Source: Stagnihabitans lacustris
Lineage (GTDB): Bacteria > Pseudomonadota > Alphaproteobacteria > Rhodobacterales > Rhodobacteraceae
DNA: 64,000 nt
Reading direction: 5' to 3'
NCBI RefSeq assembly: GCF_025950525.1
Contig: NZ_JAPDGS010000007.1
Span: 107,536 to 171,535 of the forward strand
Below, piece by piece: positions 19,983 through 29,720 of this stretch (the stretch's first letter is position 1; each line of letters begins with the position of its first letter). The position numbers and the translations under genes are program-made. The notes beneath the pieces were generated by a model. That model saw nothing but the letters and a program-made list of their open reading frames with translations, was not told the origin of the DNA and did not search any database.

Positions 19983-20074
19983 TTTTCAGTGTGGCCCAGA
20001 TGTCCGCGCCGGAGGCTCTGACCGCGCCATCCGCTTTCCCTTTCACATTGACCCAAATATTCCCGCCGGAGGCC
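19983..20074 (-). repeat. structured intergenic repeat, reverse copies (B and a degenerate neighbour)
   Basis: The clear copy is 20038-20074, whose minus strand reads GGCCTCCGGCGGGAATATTT then GGGTCAATGTGAAAGGG. A decayed copy occupies 19983-20022, with GGCCCAGATG in place of the core. Both lie just past the stop of the minus-strand FAD oxidoreductase. Confidence 0.6.
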
Positions 20075-20099
20075 CCGGCTTGCCGCCCAAGTTCCCGCT

Positions 20100-21287
20100 T
20101 CAGATGATGGCGCCTTCGACAAAGGGGCGACCCTCGGCGATGCGGGTGAAGGCAAAGGCCGACAGATCCAGCGTCCGATACTCCCCATGCACCAGCAATT
20201 CCGCCATGCCCCGCCCCATGGCCGGGCTTTGCTGCAAGCCATGGCCCGAGAATCCGTTCATCAGGTGGAAGTTTGCGACCTCTGGATGGGCGCCCAGGAT
20301 CGCGTTCTGGTCCAGCGTGTTGTAATCATATTGGCCCACCCATTCGCGCACCACCTTTACCGCCTCGAAGGCCGGGATGCGGGTGGCCAGCGTGGGCCAG
20401 ACCAAGTCCATCCAAAGCCCGTGGTCCATGCTGAAATCCGTGGGATCGGCGGCGAGGTCCTCTGCCCCCTGAGCCCCCGCCAGATAGGTGTTCACCCCGT
20501 CCTGGCGCACATGCACGCCCGAGGGGTCGATCGTCAAAGGCAGGTCGCGCATCAGGGGCTTTTCGGTCTGGATCAGATAGGCGTAACGCTTGCGCGGCTC
20601 GACCGGCAGGGTGATCCCCGCCATCGCCGCCACCTTGGCCCCCCGCGTGCCCGCGGCATTGACCACCGCACCGCAAGCGACCTTGCCGCCCGAGGCAAGC
20701 ATGACCTCCGTCACCCGGCCCCCCTCGCGGGTCAGCCCCACGACCTCGTCCCGGATGTATTCCGCGCCCTGCCGCCGGGCCATCTTGCGGAACCAGTCAA
20801 AGACCGTGATCCCCTCGAAATAGCCCTCGTCGCGGGTGTTCAACGACCCCAGCGTCACGCCCTCCAGGTTATAGAACGGATAATCCGCCGCGATTTGATC
20901 GGGGGTCAGCAACCGCGTTGGCGTCCCGCAACGGGCCTGCACCGCGTGATTGGCGCGCAAGGTGGCCTCGCCCTCGGGTGTGCCTGCGAAATACATATAG
21001 CCAAAGGACCGGATCGGCAGGCGCGGCGCCTCATCGCCCATCCACCGGGGCAGGTTCTGGATGAAGTCGGCCCCGAACTGGCTGACGCGGATGTTCACCT
21101 CGTTCGAATATTGCTGGCGGATGGAACTGTGCGACAACGAGGTCGCGGCGAATTCGTAGGTCGGGTCGCGTTCCACCACCAAAACGCGGCCCTTGAAATC
21201 GGGGTCGCGGGTCAGCCAGAAGGCGGTCGAAGAGCCCATGATCGCCCCTCCGATGATCACGACGTCGTAGGAATTGTGCTGGGTCAT
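20100..21287 (-). CDS. FAD-dependent oxidoreductase (DAO family)
   Basis: Flavin amine or amino-acid oxidase/dehydrogenase of 395 residues. The N-terminal Rossmann motif is VVIIGGAIMGSSTAFWL (about 9-25), and the C-terminal FAD-contact segment is MNGFSGHGLQQSPAMGRGMA. It resembles the sarcosine/dimethylglycine oxidase-like branch, but the substrate cannot be fixed. AGGAGG stands upstream of ATG 21287. No cofactor or partner genes are adjacent; the EamA transporter at 21438 is divergent. Confidence 0.88.
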   Translation of the reverse strand: MTQHNSYDVVIIGGAIMGSSTAFWLTRDPDFKGRVLVVERDPTYEFAATSLSHSSIRQQYSNEVNIRVSQFGADFIQNLPRWMGDEAPRLPIRSFGYMYFAGTPEGEATLRANHAVQARCGTPTRLLTPDQIAADYPFYNLEGVTLGSLNTRDEGYFEGITVFDWFRKMARRQGAEYIRDEVVGLTREGGRVTEVMLASGGKVACGAVVNAAGTRGAKVAAMAGITLPVEPRKRYAYLIQTEKPLMRDLPLTIDPSGVHVRQDGVNTYLAGAQGAEDLAADPTDFSMDHGLWMDLVWPTLATRIPAFEAVKVVREWVGQYDYNTLDQNAILGAHPEVANFHLMNGFSGHGLQQSPAMGRGMAELLVHGEYRTLDLSAFAFTRIAEGRPFVEGAII

Positions 21288-21437
21288 GGCTGCCTCCTGT
21301 CATTTGCCGCCAACCTAACGCAAGCCCCGCCAAGGCCAAGCCCCAATGCGCCATGCAACGGCTGCAACCCTGACATGTCAGTCGATCCCCTGTCCGTCAC
21401 CGGTCCTCCGGGGTAGGGTGGCCGAAAGGAACCCCCG

Positions 21438-22340
21438 ATGAACGAATTGAAGTCCAAGCCGCTGAAGGCGGCGCTGTTCATGGCTGTGGCCGTGTTCCTG
21501 TTTTCCTGCATGGATGTGCTGACCAAGCATATGACGGCGACCTATCCGGCGCCTTTGGTCGTGGCGGGGCGCTATGCGGGCAACCTGTTGCTGCTTTTGG
21601 CGCTTGTGGCCCCCAAGGAGGGGCGGCGCATCGCCCATCTGGGGCGGCCCGGGCTGGTGCTGTTGCGGGCGGTGTGTCTGTCGGCGGTGTCGCTGACTGC
21701 CGCGCTGGCCTTTCAGCGGATGCCGGTGGCCGAGACCATCGCCATCGTCTTTCTGGCCCCTTTTGCCGTCACGCTGCTGGCGGGGCCGCTGCTTGGGGAA
21801 AAGGTCCAGCCGATGTCCTGGATCGCGGCGGCGGGCGGCTTTGTGGGCGTGCTGCTGATCGTGCGGCCGGGGTCGGGGCTTGATCCTTTGGGCGTGGTCT
21901 TTGCCGGTCTGACTGCGGCGGGATCGGTGGTCTATAACATGCTGTCGCGCAGCCTGGCGCGGACCGAGACATCCTGGTCGATGATGTTCTGGACCGCGCT
22001 TGTCGGCACGGTGATCTTTACCGCCATCACCAGCGGGCAGGGCGCTGTGACCTTGCCGCGGGGGCTGGACCTTGTGGCGCTGGGGGCCATGGGGGCGCTG
22101 TCCCTGGTGGGGCATCTCTTGTTCACCCAGGCCTTCCGCTATGCCCCGGCCTCCAGCCTCTCGCCGATCAACTACCTGCAACTGGTGTGGTCCGGCCTTT
22201 TGGGCTTTGCCGTCTTTGGCCATATGCCCGACACTTGGGCGCTGGCGGGGATGGGGCTGATTGCGCTTTCGGGCGCGGGCGCCGGGGCCTGGCCCCTGAT
22301 CCAGTCCAGGCTTGCCCGGAAATTGGGCGGGATTGCCTGA
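21438..22340 (+). CDS. EamA/DMT-family transporter
   Basis: Inner-membrane exporter of 300 residues, with about ten hydrophobic segments arranged as two EamA repeats (about 13-140 and 155-290). Family features include the early SCMDVLTKHMT and the mid-protein VAETIAIVFLAPFAVTLLAG. Members export amino acids, nucleosides or other metabolites; the cargo is unknown. The gene starts 150 nt from the divergent oxidoreductase. Confidence 0.9.
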   Translation: MNELKSKPLKAALFMAVAVFLFSCMDVLTKHMTATYPAPLVVAGRYAGNLLLLLALVAPKEGRRIAHLGRPGLVLLRAVCLSAVSLTAALAFQRMPVAETIAIVFLAPFAVTLLAGPLLGEKVQPMSWIAAAGGFVGVLLIVRPGSGLDPLGVVFAGLTAAGSVVYNMLSRSLARTETSWSMMFWTALVGTVIFTAITSGQGAVTLPRGLDLVALGAMGALSLVGHLLFTQAFRYAPASSLSPINYLQLVWSGLLGFAVFGHMPDTWALAGMGLIALSGAGAGAWPLIQSRLARKLGGIA

Positions 22341-22440
22341 GTTTTGGGCGATTTTGCGGGGCAGGGCGCGGGGGCGCTTGGGTGGGGCTGTATCGACCCA
22401 AGGGAAGTGCTAGGCGTTAACCTCAAGCGCGGAGGCACCC

Positions 22441-25400
22441 ATGGCGATCACGGCATCCATCCACCACATGACCCATTACACCTATGACACGCCGGTGCTT
22501 TTGGGCCCGCAGGTCATCCGCCTGCGTCCGGCGCCCCATTCGCGCACCCGCGTGATCTCACATAGCCTGAAGGTCTGGCCGGAAAAGCATTTCGTCAACC
22601 ACCAGCAGGACCCGTTCGGCAATTGGCTCGCGCGCTTTGTGTTTCCCGAACCCGCGACCGAATTCAAGATCGAGGTCGATCTGGTCGCCGACATGACGGT
22701 CTATAACCCCTTCGACTTCTTCGTCGAGGATTACGCCGAGACCTTCCCCTTCACCTATGCCCCCGACCTGGCCCTGGACCTTGCGGCCTATACCAAGCCC
22801 GAACCCATGACCCCCGCGCTTGAGGCCTTCTTGCGCATGGTGCCCCGCGACCGCATCCGCAGCGTGGATTTCGTGGTGAACCTGAACGCGGCGATTTCCG
22901 GAAAGGTCGCCTATACGATCCGGATGGAGCCCGGGGTGCAGACCCCCGAAGAGACCTTGACCATCGGGTCGGGGTCTTGCCGGGACAGCACCTGGCTTCT
23001 GGTTCAGGCGCTGCGCAACCTGGGCTTTGCGGCGCGCTTTGTGTCGGGCTATCTGATCCAGCTGAAACCCGATCTGAAGGCGCTGGACGGGCCTTCGGGG
23101 ACCGAGGTCGACTTCACCGACCTGCACGCCTGGGCCGAGGTCTATCTTCCGGGCGCGGGCTGGATCGGGCTGGACCCGACCTCTGGCCTTTTGGCGGGCG
23201 AAAGCCATATCCCGCTGGCCGCCACCCCGCATTACCGCAGCGCGGCGCCGATTTCGGGCGGCTATGCCGGTCAGGCCAATGTCAGCTTCGATTTCGCGAT
23301 GGAGGTGCGCCGCGTCGCCGAACATCCGCGTATCACCAAGCCCTTTTCTGATGCCTCCTGGGACCAGCTGAACGCGCTGGGTCACAAGGTCGACACGGCG
23401 CTTCAGGCCGCCGATGTCCGTCTGACCATGGGCGGAGAGCCGACCTTTGTGTCGATCGACGATTACGAGGCGGCCGAGTGGAACACCGCTGCCGTCGGCC
23501 CCACCAAGCGCATCCTGGCCGATCATCTGATCCGCCGCCTGCAAACCCGGTTCGCCCCCGGCGGCTTTCTGCATTACGGTCAGGGCAAGTGGTATCCCGG
23601 CGAAAGCCTGCCGCGCTGGACCTTCTCGCTGTATTGGCGCACCGATGGCCAGCCGGTCTGGCAAAACCCCGACCTGATCGCCAGCGAAACCGCGACCGGG
23701 GCCACGGCCCTGCAGGCACAAGAGCTGTTGCGCGAGATGGCGGCGGAATTGCAGCTGGACGAAGATTGCATCCTGCCCGCCTTTGAAGACCCCGCGCAAT
23801 GGCTGGTCAAAGAGGCGAACTTGCCCGAAAACGTCTCGCCCGCCAATTCGCGGCTGAAGGACCCCGAAGAGCGTCACCGCCTGGCCACTGTCTTTGGCCG
23901 CGGTCTGACCGAACCGGTGGGCTTCATCCTGCCGGTGCAATCCTGGCAATCGCGCGCGACAGGCCGTTGGCGGACCGAGCGCTGGCGGCTGCGGCGTGGG
24001 TTCATGTTCCTGGTGCCGGGCGACAGTCCCGTGGGCTATCGCCTGCCCTTGGAAAGCCTGCCCTGGCTTTCCCCGGCGCAATATCCCTTCCACAATCCCG
24101 CCGATCCGACCGTGGAAAAGCCGCCCCTGCCGCCGGTCGCGGCGCTGGAACCCTCGCGCAAAACCCAACCCCGCGCCTCTTTCGTGGCCGATGGGCCGCA
24201 GGGCGCGCAGGTGATGCAGGGCTCTCCGGTGGCCGAGGTCGATGGGTCGATCCGCACCGCCCTGTCGGTCGAGGCGCGCGATGGGCGGCTTTGCGTCTTC
24301 ATGCCGCCGGTGGTCAATCTGGAAGACTACCTGGACCTTTTGCACGCCGCGGAATCTGCGGCGGCAAGGCTGGGTCTGCCCGTCCATATCGAGGGCTATG
24401 CCCCGCCCCAGGACCCGCGGCTGAACGTCATCCGCGTGGCCCCTGATCCCGGTGTCATCGAGGTCAACATCCACCCCGCCAAGTCCTGGGACGATTGCGT
24501 GGCGATCACCGAAGCCGTTTACGCCGAGGCCCGCCAATGCCGCCTGGGCGCTGACAAGTTCATGATCGACGGCAAGCATTGCGGCACCGGGGGCGGCAAT
24601 CATGTGGTCGTGGGCGGGGCGACGCCGAACGACAGTCCCTTCCTGCGGCGCCCTGACCTGCTGAAGTCGCTGATCCTGCATTGGAACCGGCACCCCTCGC
24701 TGTCCTACCTGTTTTCCGGCCTCTTCATCGGGCCCACGTCCCAGGCGCCCCGCATCGACGAGGCCCGCCATGACGCGCTTTATGAAATGGAGATCGCGCT
24801 TTCCGCCATCCCCGGCCCCGAGCACCCGCAGCCCTTCCCCTGGCTGGTGGATCGGCTTTTGCGCAACATGTTGGTGGATGCGACCGGCAACACCCACCGC
24901 GCCGAGATCTGCATCGACAAGCTGTATTCTCCGGACGGCCCCACCGGGCGCCTGGGTCTGGTCGAGTTCCGCGGCTTTGAAATGCCGCCTGACCCGCGCA
25001 TGAGCCTGGCGCAACAACTGCTGCTGCGCGCCCTGATCGCGCGGTTCTGGAAGACGCCCGCCACCGGCGACCTGACGCGCTGGGGCACCACCTTGCATGA
25101 CCGCTTCATGCTGCAGCACCACGTCTGGCAGGATTTCCGCGAGGTCCTGTCCGATCTGCGCGACCATGGCTTTGCGATGCAAGAGGAGTGGTTCCAGGCC
25201 CAGGCCGAATTCCGCTTTCCCTTCTGCGGCGAGGTCGATCTGGGGACCGCCAAGCTGGAGCTGCGTCAGGCTTTGGAGCCCTGGCATGTCCTGGGCGAAA
25301 CCGGCGCCATCGGCGGCACGGTGCGCTATACCGACAGTTCGACCGAACGGCTTCAGGTGAAACTGACGACGCCCAATCCCGCGCGCTACAAGGTCACATG

Positions 25401-25746
25401 CAATGGCCGCGAGGTTCCGCTGGAGGACGGCGTGGGCGGTGTGCGCTTCAAGGCCTGGGCGCCCGCCAGCGCCATTCATCCGGTGCTGAAGATCGACGCG
25501 CCGCTGACCTTTGACATCTATGACACCTGGTCGGGCAGGGCCATCGGGGGGGCGACCTATCACGTGGCCCACCCGGGCGGGCGCAGCTATGACACCTTCC
25601 CGGTGAATGGCAACGAGGCCGAGGCGCGCCGGCTTGCCCGCTTTCAACCCTTTGGCCATCATGGCGGCCAATATGCCCCGCCCCCCGAACGTCGTCACCC
25701 CGAGTTCCCCTTGACGCTTGACCTTCGCCGCCCGGCAGGGCTCTGA
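22441..25746 (+). CDS. transglutaminase/DUF2126 fusion protein
   Basis: A large 1101-residue cytoplasmic protein. Residues about 1-290 are a bacterial transglutaminase-like cysteine-protease fold with a full triad: Cys180 in [12 protein letters not shown], His229 in [10 protein letters not shown] and Asp245 in GLDPTSG. The remaining roughly 800 residues form a DUF2126 region. No secretion signal is seen. It overlaps the ATP-grasp gene by 1 nt (TGATG). Families that co-occur like this have been proposed to build or modify peptides; the substrate is not known. An AGGC stretch stands upstream of ATG 22441. Confidence 0.9.
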   Translation: MAITASIHHMTHYTYDTPVLLGPQVIRLRPAPHSRTRVISHSLKVWPEKHFVNHQQDPFGNWLARFVFPEPATEFKIEVDLVADMTVYNPFDFFVEDYAETFPFTYAPDLALDLAAYTKPEPMTPALEAFLRMVPRDRIRSVDFVVNLNAAISGKVAYTIRMEPGVQTPEETLTIGSGSCRDSTWLLVQALRNLGFAARFVSGYLIQLKPDLKALDGPSGTEVDFTDLHAWAEVYLPGAGWIGLDPTSGLLAGESHIPLAATPHYRSAAPISGGYAGQANVSFDFAMEVRRVAEHPRITKPFSDASWDQLNALGHKVDTALQAADVRLTMGGEPTFVSIDDYEAAEWNTAAVGPTKRILADHLIRRLQTRFAPGGFLHYGQGKWYPGESLPRWTFSLYWRTDGQPVWQNPDLIASETATGATALQAQELLREMAAELQLDEDCILPAFEDPAQWLVKEANLPENVSPANSRLKDPEERHRLATVFGRGLTEPVGFILPVQSWQSRATGRWRTERWRLRRGFMFLVPGDSPVGYRLPLESLPWLSPAQYPFHNPADPTVEKPPLPPVAALEPSRKTQPRASFVADGPQGAQVMQGSPVAEVDGSIRTALSVEARDGRLCVFMPPVVNLEDYLDLLHAAESAAARLGLPVHIEGYAPPQDPRLNVIRVAPDPGVIEVNIHPAKSWDDCVAITEAVYAEARQCRLGADKFMIDGKHCGTGGGNHVVVGGATPNDSPFLRRPDLLKSLILHWNRHPSLSYLFSGLFIGPTSQAPRIDEARHDALYEMEIALSAIPGPEHPQPFPWLVDRLLRNMLVDATGNTHRAEICIDKLYSPDGPTGRLGLVEFRGFEMPPDPRMSLAQQLLLRALIARFWKTPATGDLTRWGTTLHDRFMLQHHVWQDFREVLSDLRDHGFAMQEEWFQAQAEFRFPFCGEVDLGTAKLELRQALEPWHVLGETGAIGGTVRYTDSSTERLQVKLTTPNPARYKVTCNGREVPLEDGVGGVRFKAWAPASAIHPVLKIDAPLTFDIYDTWSGRAIGGATYHVAHPGGRSYDTFPVNGNEAEARRLARFQPFGHHGGQYAPPPERRHPEFPLTLDLRRPAGL

Positions 25747-28160
25747 TGGCCCCCCGCTCTCCGAAGAAACCCCCCGGTTTCGCCGAAGGGCCAGAGGAGC
25801 GTTTTGTGGAAAAGACCAAGGCCCGCTATCGGCCGCTGAAAGACACGCCCGACGAGATGGTGGAGGCGGACGGCAGCCTTCGCCCCTTGTGGCGCGACTT
25901 TGCCCGCGCCTTTGGCGGATTTTCGGCCGAAGAGGTCGAACGCCGCCGCATGCGGGCCGAGCAGTATTTGCGCGACTCGGGCGTGTTTTACCGGCAATAC
26001 GGCGGCGGTCAGTCGGTCGAGCGGCCCTGGCCGCTGTCGCCCATCCCGGTGATGATCGCCGAGGCCGAATGGGCCGACCTGGTCCCCGGCCTGATCCAGC
26101 GCGCCGATCTGCTGGAACGCCTGATGGCCGATCTTTACGGCGACAACCGCATGATTTCCGAGGGCCATTTGCCCGCGGCCCTGGTGGCCCAAAACCCCGA
26201 ATGGCTGCGGCCCCTGGTGGGGATCGCCCCGCACTCCGGCCATTATCTGCACTTTCTGGCCTTTGAAATCGGGCGCGGTCCGGATGGGGATTGGTGGGTT
26301 CTGGCCGACCGCGCCCAGGCGCCCTCTGGGGCGGGCTTTGCGCTGGAAAACCGCGTCGCCACCTCACGCGCCTTTGCCGAACTTTATGCCGAAGGCCATG
26401 TGCATCGGCTTGCGGGGTTTTTCCGCGACTTCCGCGATGCGCTTTTGGCCCATCGCCAGGACCGTGATGCAAGGGCCGCCATCCTGACCCCGGGGCCCTT
26501 GAACGAGACCTATTACGAACATGCCTGGATCGCGCGGTATCTGGGGATCACCCTGGTTCAGGGCGAGGATCTGGTGGTCGAAAACGGCCGGTTGATGGTG
26601 CGCACCGTCGCGGGGCTGCGGCCGGTCGATGTGCTGTGGCGCCGCTTGGACGGGTCATGGGCCGACCCGATGGAGCTGGACCCGGGGTCCAAGCTGGGCA
26701 CTGCGGGCATGGTCTCGGCCTTGCGGGCGGGGGGGCTGACCATGGTCAATGCGCTTGGGTCCGGCGTGCTGGAGACCCGCGCGCTGATGGCCTTCATGCC
26801 CGCCCTGTCGCGGCATCTGCTGGGCGAAAAGCTGAAACTGCCGAACATCGCAACTTGGTGGTGCGGCGATCCCGAGGCGCGGGCCGAAGTGGCGGGCGAC
26901 CCGTCCAAGCTGTTGCTTTCCGACGCTTTTGCCACCGGTCTGCCCTATGACCGGCAAGAGGCGATCACCTCGGCCGAGGCGCTGTTCCCCGAGGCGCTGG
27001 CCGCACTTCTGGACCGCGACGGCGCAAGGCTTGTGGCCCAAGAGGCGGTGACGCTGTCGACCTCTCCGGCGCTGGTCGATGGCAAGCTGGCGCCGCGGCC
27101 CATGTCGCTGCGGGTGTTTCTGGCGCGCACCGAACAGGGCTGGCAGGTCATGCCCGGCGGCTTTGCCCGCATCGGCGCCTCGCCCGATCCGACCGCGATT
27201 GCCATGCAGCGCGGCGGGTCTGCCGCCGATGTCTGGATCGTCTCGCCCTCCGAGGTCGAGGCGGTGTCGATGGTCCCCGCGCCCGGCAGTTACACCCGCG
27301 TGGCCCCCGGCGCCCTGCCGTCGCGCGCCGCCGACAACCTGTTCTGGCTGGGCCGCTATATCGAGCGGACCGAGGTCATGGTGCGGCTTTTGCGCGCCCG
27401 CAACATCCGCCTGGCCGAGATGGGAACCCTGGCCGCCCCCCTCCTGGCCGCGATGGACCCGATGTTCAAGGCCCGCGGCATCGACCCCAAACCGGGGATA
27501 CCGGGCGCGCTTCTGGACGTGCTGGCCGCCTCGATCGGCAGCGCGGGCCAGGTGCGCGACCGCTTTTCGCCCGATGCCTGGGCTTCGTTGACAGACCTGA
27601 ACAAGACCGCCCGACGCATGGCGCTTTCGGTGACGGCGGGCGATGATGCGGCCCGCGCGCTGTCGGCCCTGTTGCGCAAGCTGGCGGGGATCACGGGTCT
27701 GGTGCATGAAAACATGTATCGCTTCATGGGCTGGCGTTTCCTGACGCTGGGGCGCCTGCAGGAACGCGCCATGGCCATGACCGAGATGCTGGCGACACTG
27801 GCCGACAGCAAGACCCCCGGCGTGCTGGACCTGGCCATCGAGATCGGGGACAGCGTCCTGACCCACCGTCGCCGCTTTACCGTTTCGACCTCGCGTGAGA
27901 CGATCATCGACCTTCTGGCGCTGGACCCGATGAACCCACGCGGCGTCCGCCATCAGATCGAGGCGATGGGCGAACAGGTCGCCATGCTGCCCGGCGCCTC
28001 GGATCACGGCACGCTTTCCCCCCTGTCGCGCGCCATGCTGCGCCTGACCACCGAACTTGCCGTCGAAGCGCCCGAGACCCTGACCCAAGACGCGCTGTGG
28101 GATCTTTATGGCCGGATCGGCGCGCTGTCAGACCATATAACCGAGGCGTATTTGCGGTGA
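25746..28160 (+). CDS. circularly permuted ATP-grasp / alpha-E domain protein
   Basis: An 804-residue fusion. The N-terminal half (about 80-470) is the circularly permuted ATP-grasp family (DUF404/407 type), with RMRAEQYLRDSGVFYRQYG, YRFLTPGP-like ILTPGPLNETYYEHAWIARY, and TWWCGDP. The C-terminal half (about 500-800) is the helical alpha-E (DUF403) domain, starting PSRAADNLFWLGRYIERTE. ATP-grasp enzymes ligate a carboxylate to an amine at the cost of ATP, so a peptide or amide ligase is likely. It is translationally coupled to both neighbours. Confidence 0.9.
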   Translation: MAPRSPKKPPGFAEGPEERFVEKTKARYRPLKDTPDEMVEADGSLRPLWRDFARAFGGFSAEEVERRRMRAEQYLRDSGVFYRQYGGGQSVERPWPLSPIPVMIAEAEWADLVPGLIQRADLLERLMADLYGDNRMISEGHLPAALVAQNPEWLRPLVGIAPHSGHYLHFLAFEIGRGPDGDWWVLADRAQAPSGAGFALENRVATSRAFAELYAEGHVHRLAGFFRDFRDALLAHRQDRDARAAILTPGPLNETYYEHAWIARYLGITLVQGEDLVVENGRLMVRTVAGLRPVDVLWRRLDGSWADPMELDPGSKLGTAGMVSALRAGGLTMVNALGSGVLETRALMAFMPALSRHLLGEKLKLPNIATWWCGDPEARAEVAGDPSKLLLSDAFATGLPYDRQEAITSAEALFPEALAALLDRDGARLVAQEAVTLSTSPALVDGKLAPRPMSLRVFLARTEQGWQVMPGGFARIGASPDPTAIAMQRGGSAADVWIVSPSEVEAVSMVPAPGSYTRVAPGALPSRAADNLFWLGRYIERTEVMVRLLRARNIRLAEMGTLAAPLLAAMDPMFKARGIDPKPGIPGALLDVLAASIGSAGQVRDRFSPDAWASLTDLNKTARRMALSVTAGDDAARALSALLRKLAGITGLVHENMYRFMGWRFLTLGRLQERAMAMTEMLATLADSKTPGVLDLAIEIGDSVLTHRRRFTVSTSRETIIDLLALDPMNPRGVRHQIEAMGEQVAMLPGASDHGTLSPLSRAMLRLTTELAVEAPETLTQDALWDLYGRIGALSDHITEAYLR

Positions 28161-29101
28161 TCTATGACCTGAAACTGGTGATCGCCTATGAGTTCGACCG
28201 CCCCACCGGCGGCGGACGCCAGCATCTGCGCATCACCCCCGCCGACCTGCCCGGGCTGCAAAGCCTTCTGTCGCATGAGATTTCCATTTCCCCCCCGCCG
28301 AAGGAACGCCGCAGCTTCACCGACTTTTGGGGGACCGAGGTGACGGAACTGGTCCTGCCCCCCGGCATGACAGACTGCAAGATCACGCTGAAGGCGCGGG
28401 TGCTGCGTCAGGACCCCGAGATGGGGCTTGATATCTCGCCCGCGCCTGTTGCGCTGGCGACCGAGCTGGCCGAGGTCACGCGCCTGGGCAGTGCCTCGCC
28501 GCAGCATTTCCTGACCGCCTCGCCCCGGATCGCCCCCGATGCCGCGATTGCCGCCTTTGCCGCCAAGGCCATGGCCGCGGCCCCCACGGTGCAATCCGCC
28601 ATCGAGGCTCTGGGGCGCGCGCTGCATGGCCACATGACCTTTGACCCCAAGGCCACCGAGGTCGACACCCCCCCCGCCGTGGCCTTTGCCCTGCGCCGCG
28701 GGGTCTGTCAGGACCTGGCGCAGATCATGATTGCGGGGCTGCGGTCGCAAGGCATCCCCGCGGCCTATGTCGCGGGCTATCTGCGCACCCTGCCGCCGCC
28801 GGGAAAACCGCGGCTGGAGGGGGCGGATGCCATGCACGCCTGGGTCGCGGCCTGGGCGGGGGTGCAGGCGGGCTGGCTGGCCTATGACCCGACCAATGCC
28901 TGTTGGGTGGCGGCCGATCACCTGATCGTGGGGCAGGGCCGGGATTACGGCGATGTGGCTCCGGTCGTGGGGTCGCTGCGCACCGAGGGCGGCCAGCGCG
29001 GGTCTCATGCCGTCGACCTTGTGGCCTCGTCCGCCAAGTCCGCCGCCTCCCCGCCCGCCCCCTCACCTGCCGCCGTCCCCCCGCCTCCCCAGCGTCAGTA
29101 A
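28157..29101 (+). CDS. transglutaminase family protein
   Basis: Third gene of the cluster, 314 residues. It has the bacterial transglutaminase N-terminal beta domain, then the catalytic core with Cys184 in RRGVCQDLAQIM, His227 in DAMHAWVAAW and Asp244 in AYDPTNAC. The C-terminal tail is proline-rich. The GTG at 28157 overlaps the upstream stop (GTGA), which fixes the start; longer in-frame starts inside the ATP-grasp gene are unlikely. It may be a peptidase or transpeptidase acting on the product of the ATP-grasp enzyme (inference). Confidence 0.88.
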   Translation: MIYDLKLVIAYEFDRPTGGGRQHLRITPADLPGLQSLLSHEISISPPPKERRSFTDFWGTEVTELVLPPGMTDCKITLKARVLRQDPEMGLDISPAPVALATELAEVTRLGSASPQHFLTASPRIAPDAAIAAFAAKAMAAAPTVQSAIEALGRALHGHMTFDPKATEVDTPPAVAFALRRGVCQDLAQIMIAGLRSQGIPAAYVAGYLRTLPPPGKPRLEGADAMHAWVAAWAGVQAGWLAYDPTNACWVAADHLIVGQGRDYGDVAPVVGSLRTEGGQRGSHAVDLVASSAKSAASPPAPSPAAVPPPPQRQ

Positions 29102-29121
29102 CCGTTTCTTAACGCTGCCGC

Positions 29122-29150
29122 TTGGCCTTGGGCGCGGGCTTTGCTATGGT
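29122..29150 (+). promoter_or_regulatory. putative promoter of the DUF4177 gene
   Basis: TTGGCC (29122-29127), 17-nt spacer, TATGGT (29145-29150), 54 nt before the ATG. Confidence 0.4.
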
Positions 29151-29203
29151 CACGTCTTGTCGGTCGGGGTCTTTGGCCCGGGCCTCAAGCCTTGGGGTGT
29201 TGC

Positions 29204-29677
29204 ATGTCCGCTTACGAATACCACGTCGTTCCCGCGCCGCGCCGTGGAGAAAAGGCACGCGGGGTCAAGACCACCGAAGAGCGCTTCGCCCTTGCCCTGA
29301 CGCAGCTGATGAACAAGCTGGGCCGCGAGGGCTGGGAATACCAGCGCGCCGATACCCTGCCGGTGGACGAGCGGGTGGGGCTGACCGGGACCAAGACGAC
29401 TTATCAGAACATGCTGGTGTTCCGCCGCGTGTTGGCCGCCCAGAACTGCGAGTCGATCGCCACGATGGACCGGATGGGGGACAGAATTGGGGACAGGTTT
29501 GGGGACCGGGTGCTGATCGCGCGTCCCGACACCACCCGCCCCGATGCCATGCAGCCCGAGGACCTTGCGGCCTCTCTCGCGCCGGCCTTGGGGGCTGCGG
29601 TCAAGCCCGCTGATGTCAAGGCGCCCTCGGCCGCCCCGGCGTTGGGGCCCGCCAAACCCGAGCTGGTCTCGGACTGA
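29204..29677 (+). CDS. DUF4177 domain protein
   Basis: A 157-residue protein of unknown function. The N-terminal half carries the small DUF4177 motif (YEYHVVPAPRRGE... then LNKLGREGWEYQRADTLPV), and the tail (about 85-157) is low-complexity, Ala/Pro/Asp-rich and probably disordered. ATG 29204 is chosen because the conserved segment begins immediately after it. Confidence 0.8.
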   Translation: MSAYEYHVVPAPRRGEKARGVKTTEERFALALTQLMNKLGREGWEYQRADTLPVDERVGLTGTKTTYQNMLVFRRVLAAQNCESIATMDRMGDRIGDRFGDRVLIARPDTTRPDAMQPEDLAASLAPALGAAVKPADVKAPSAAPALGPAKPELVSD

Positions 29678-29686
29678 AGCCGGGCG

Positions 29687-29720
29687 GCTGATCCCAAACC
29701 GCTGATCCCAAACCGCTGAT
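29687..29720. repeat. 14-bp tandem duplication
   Basis: GCTGATCCCAAACC occurs twice in tandem (29687-29700, 29701-29714), followed by a partial third GCTGAT that runs into the stop of the aminotransferase gene. Confidence 0.8.

Noticed and set aside
22558..26472. 1304-codon open frame on the minus strand opposite the transglutaminase gene
   Set aside because: Antisense shadow of two well-defined genes, with Arg/Gly/Gln-rich low-complexity sequence and no domain.
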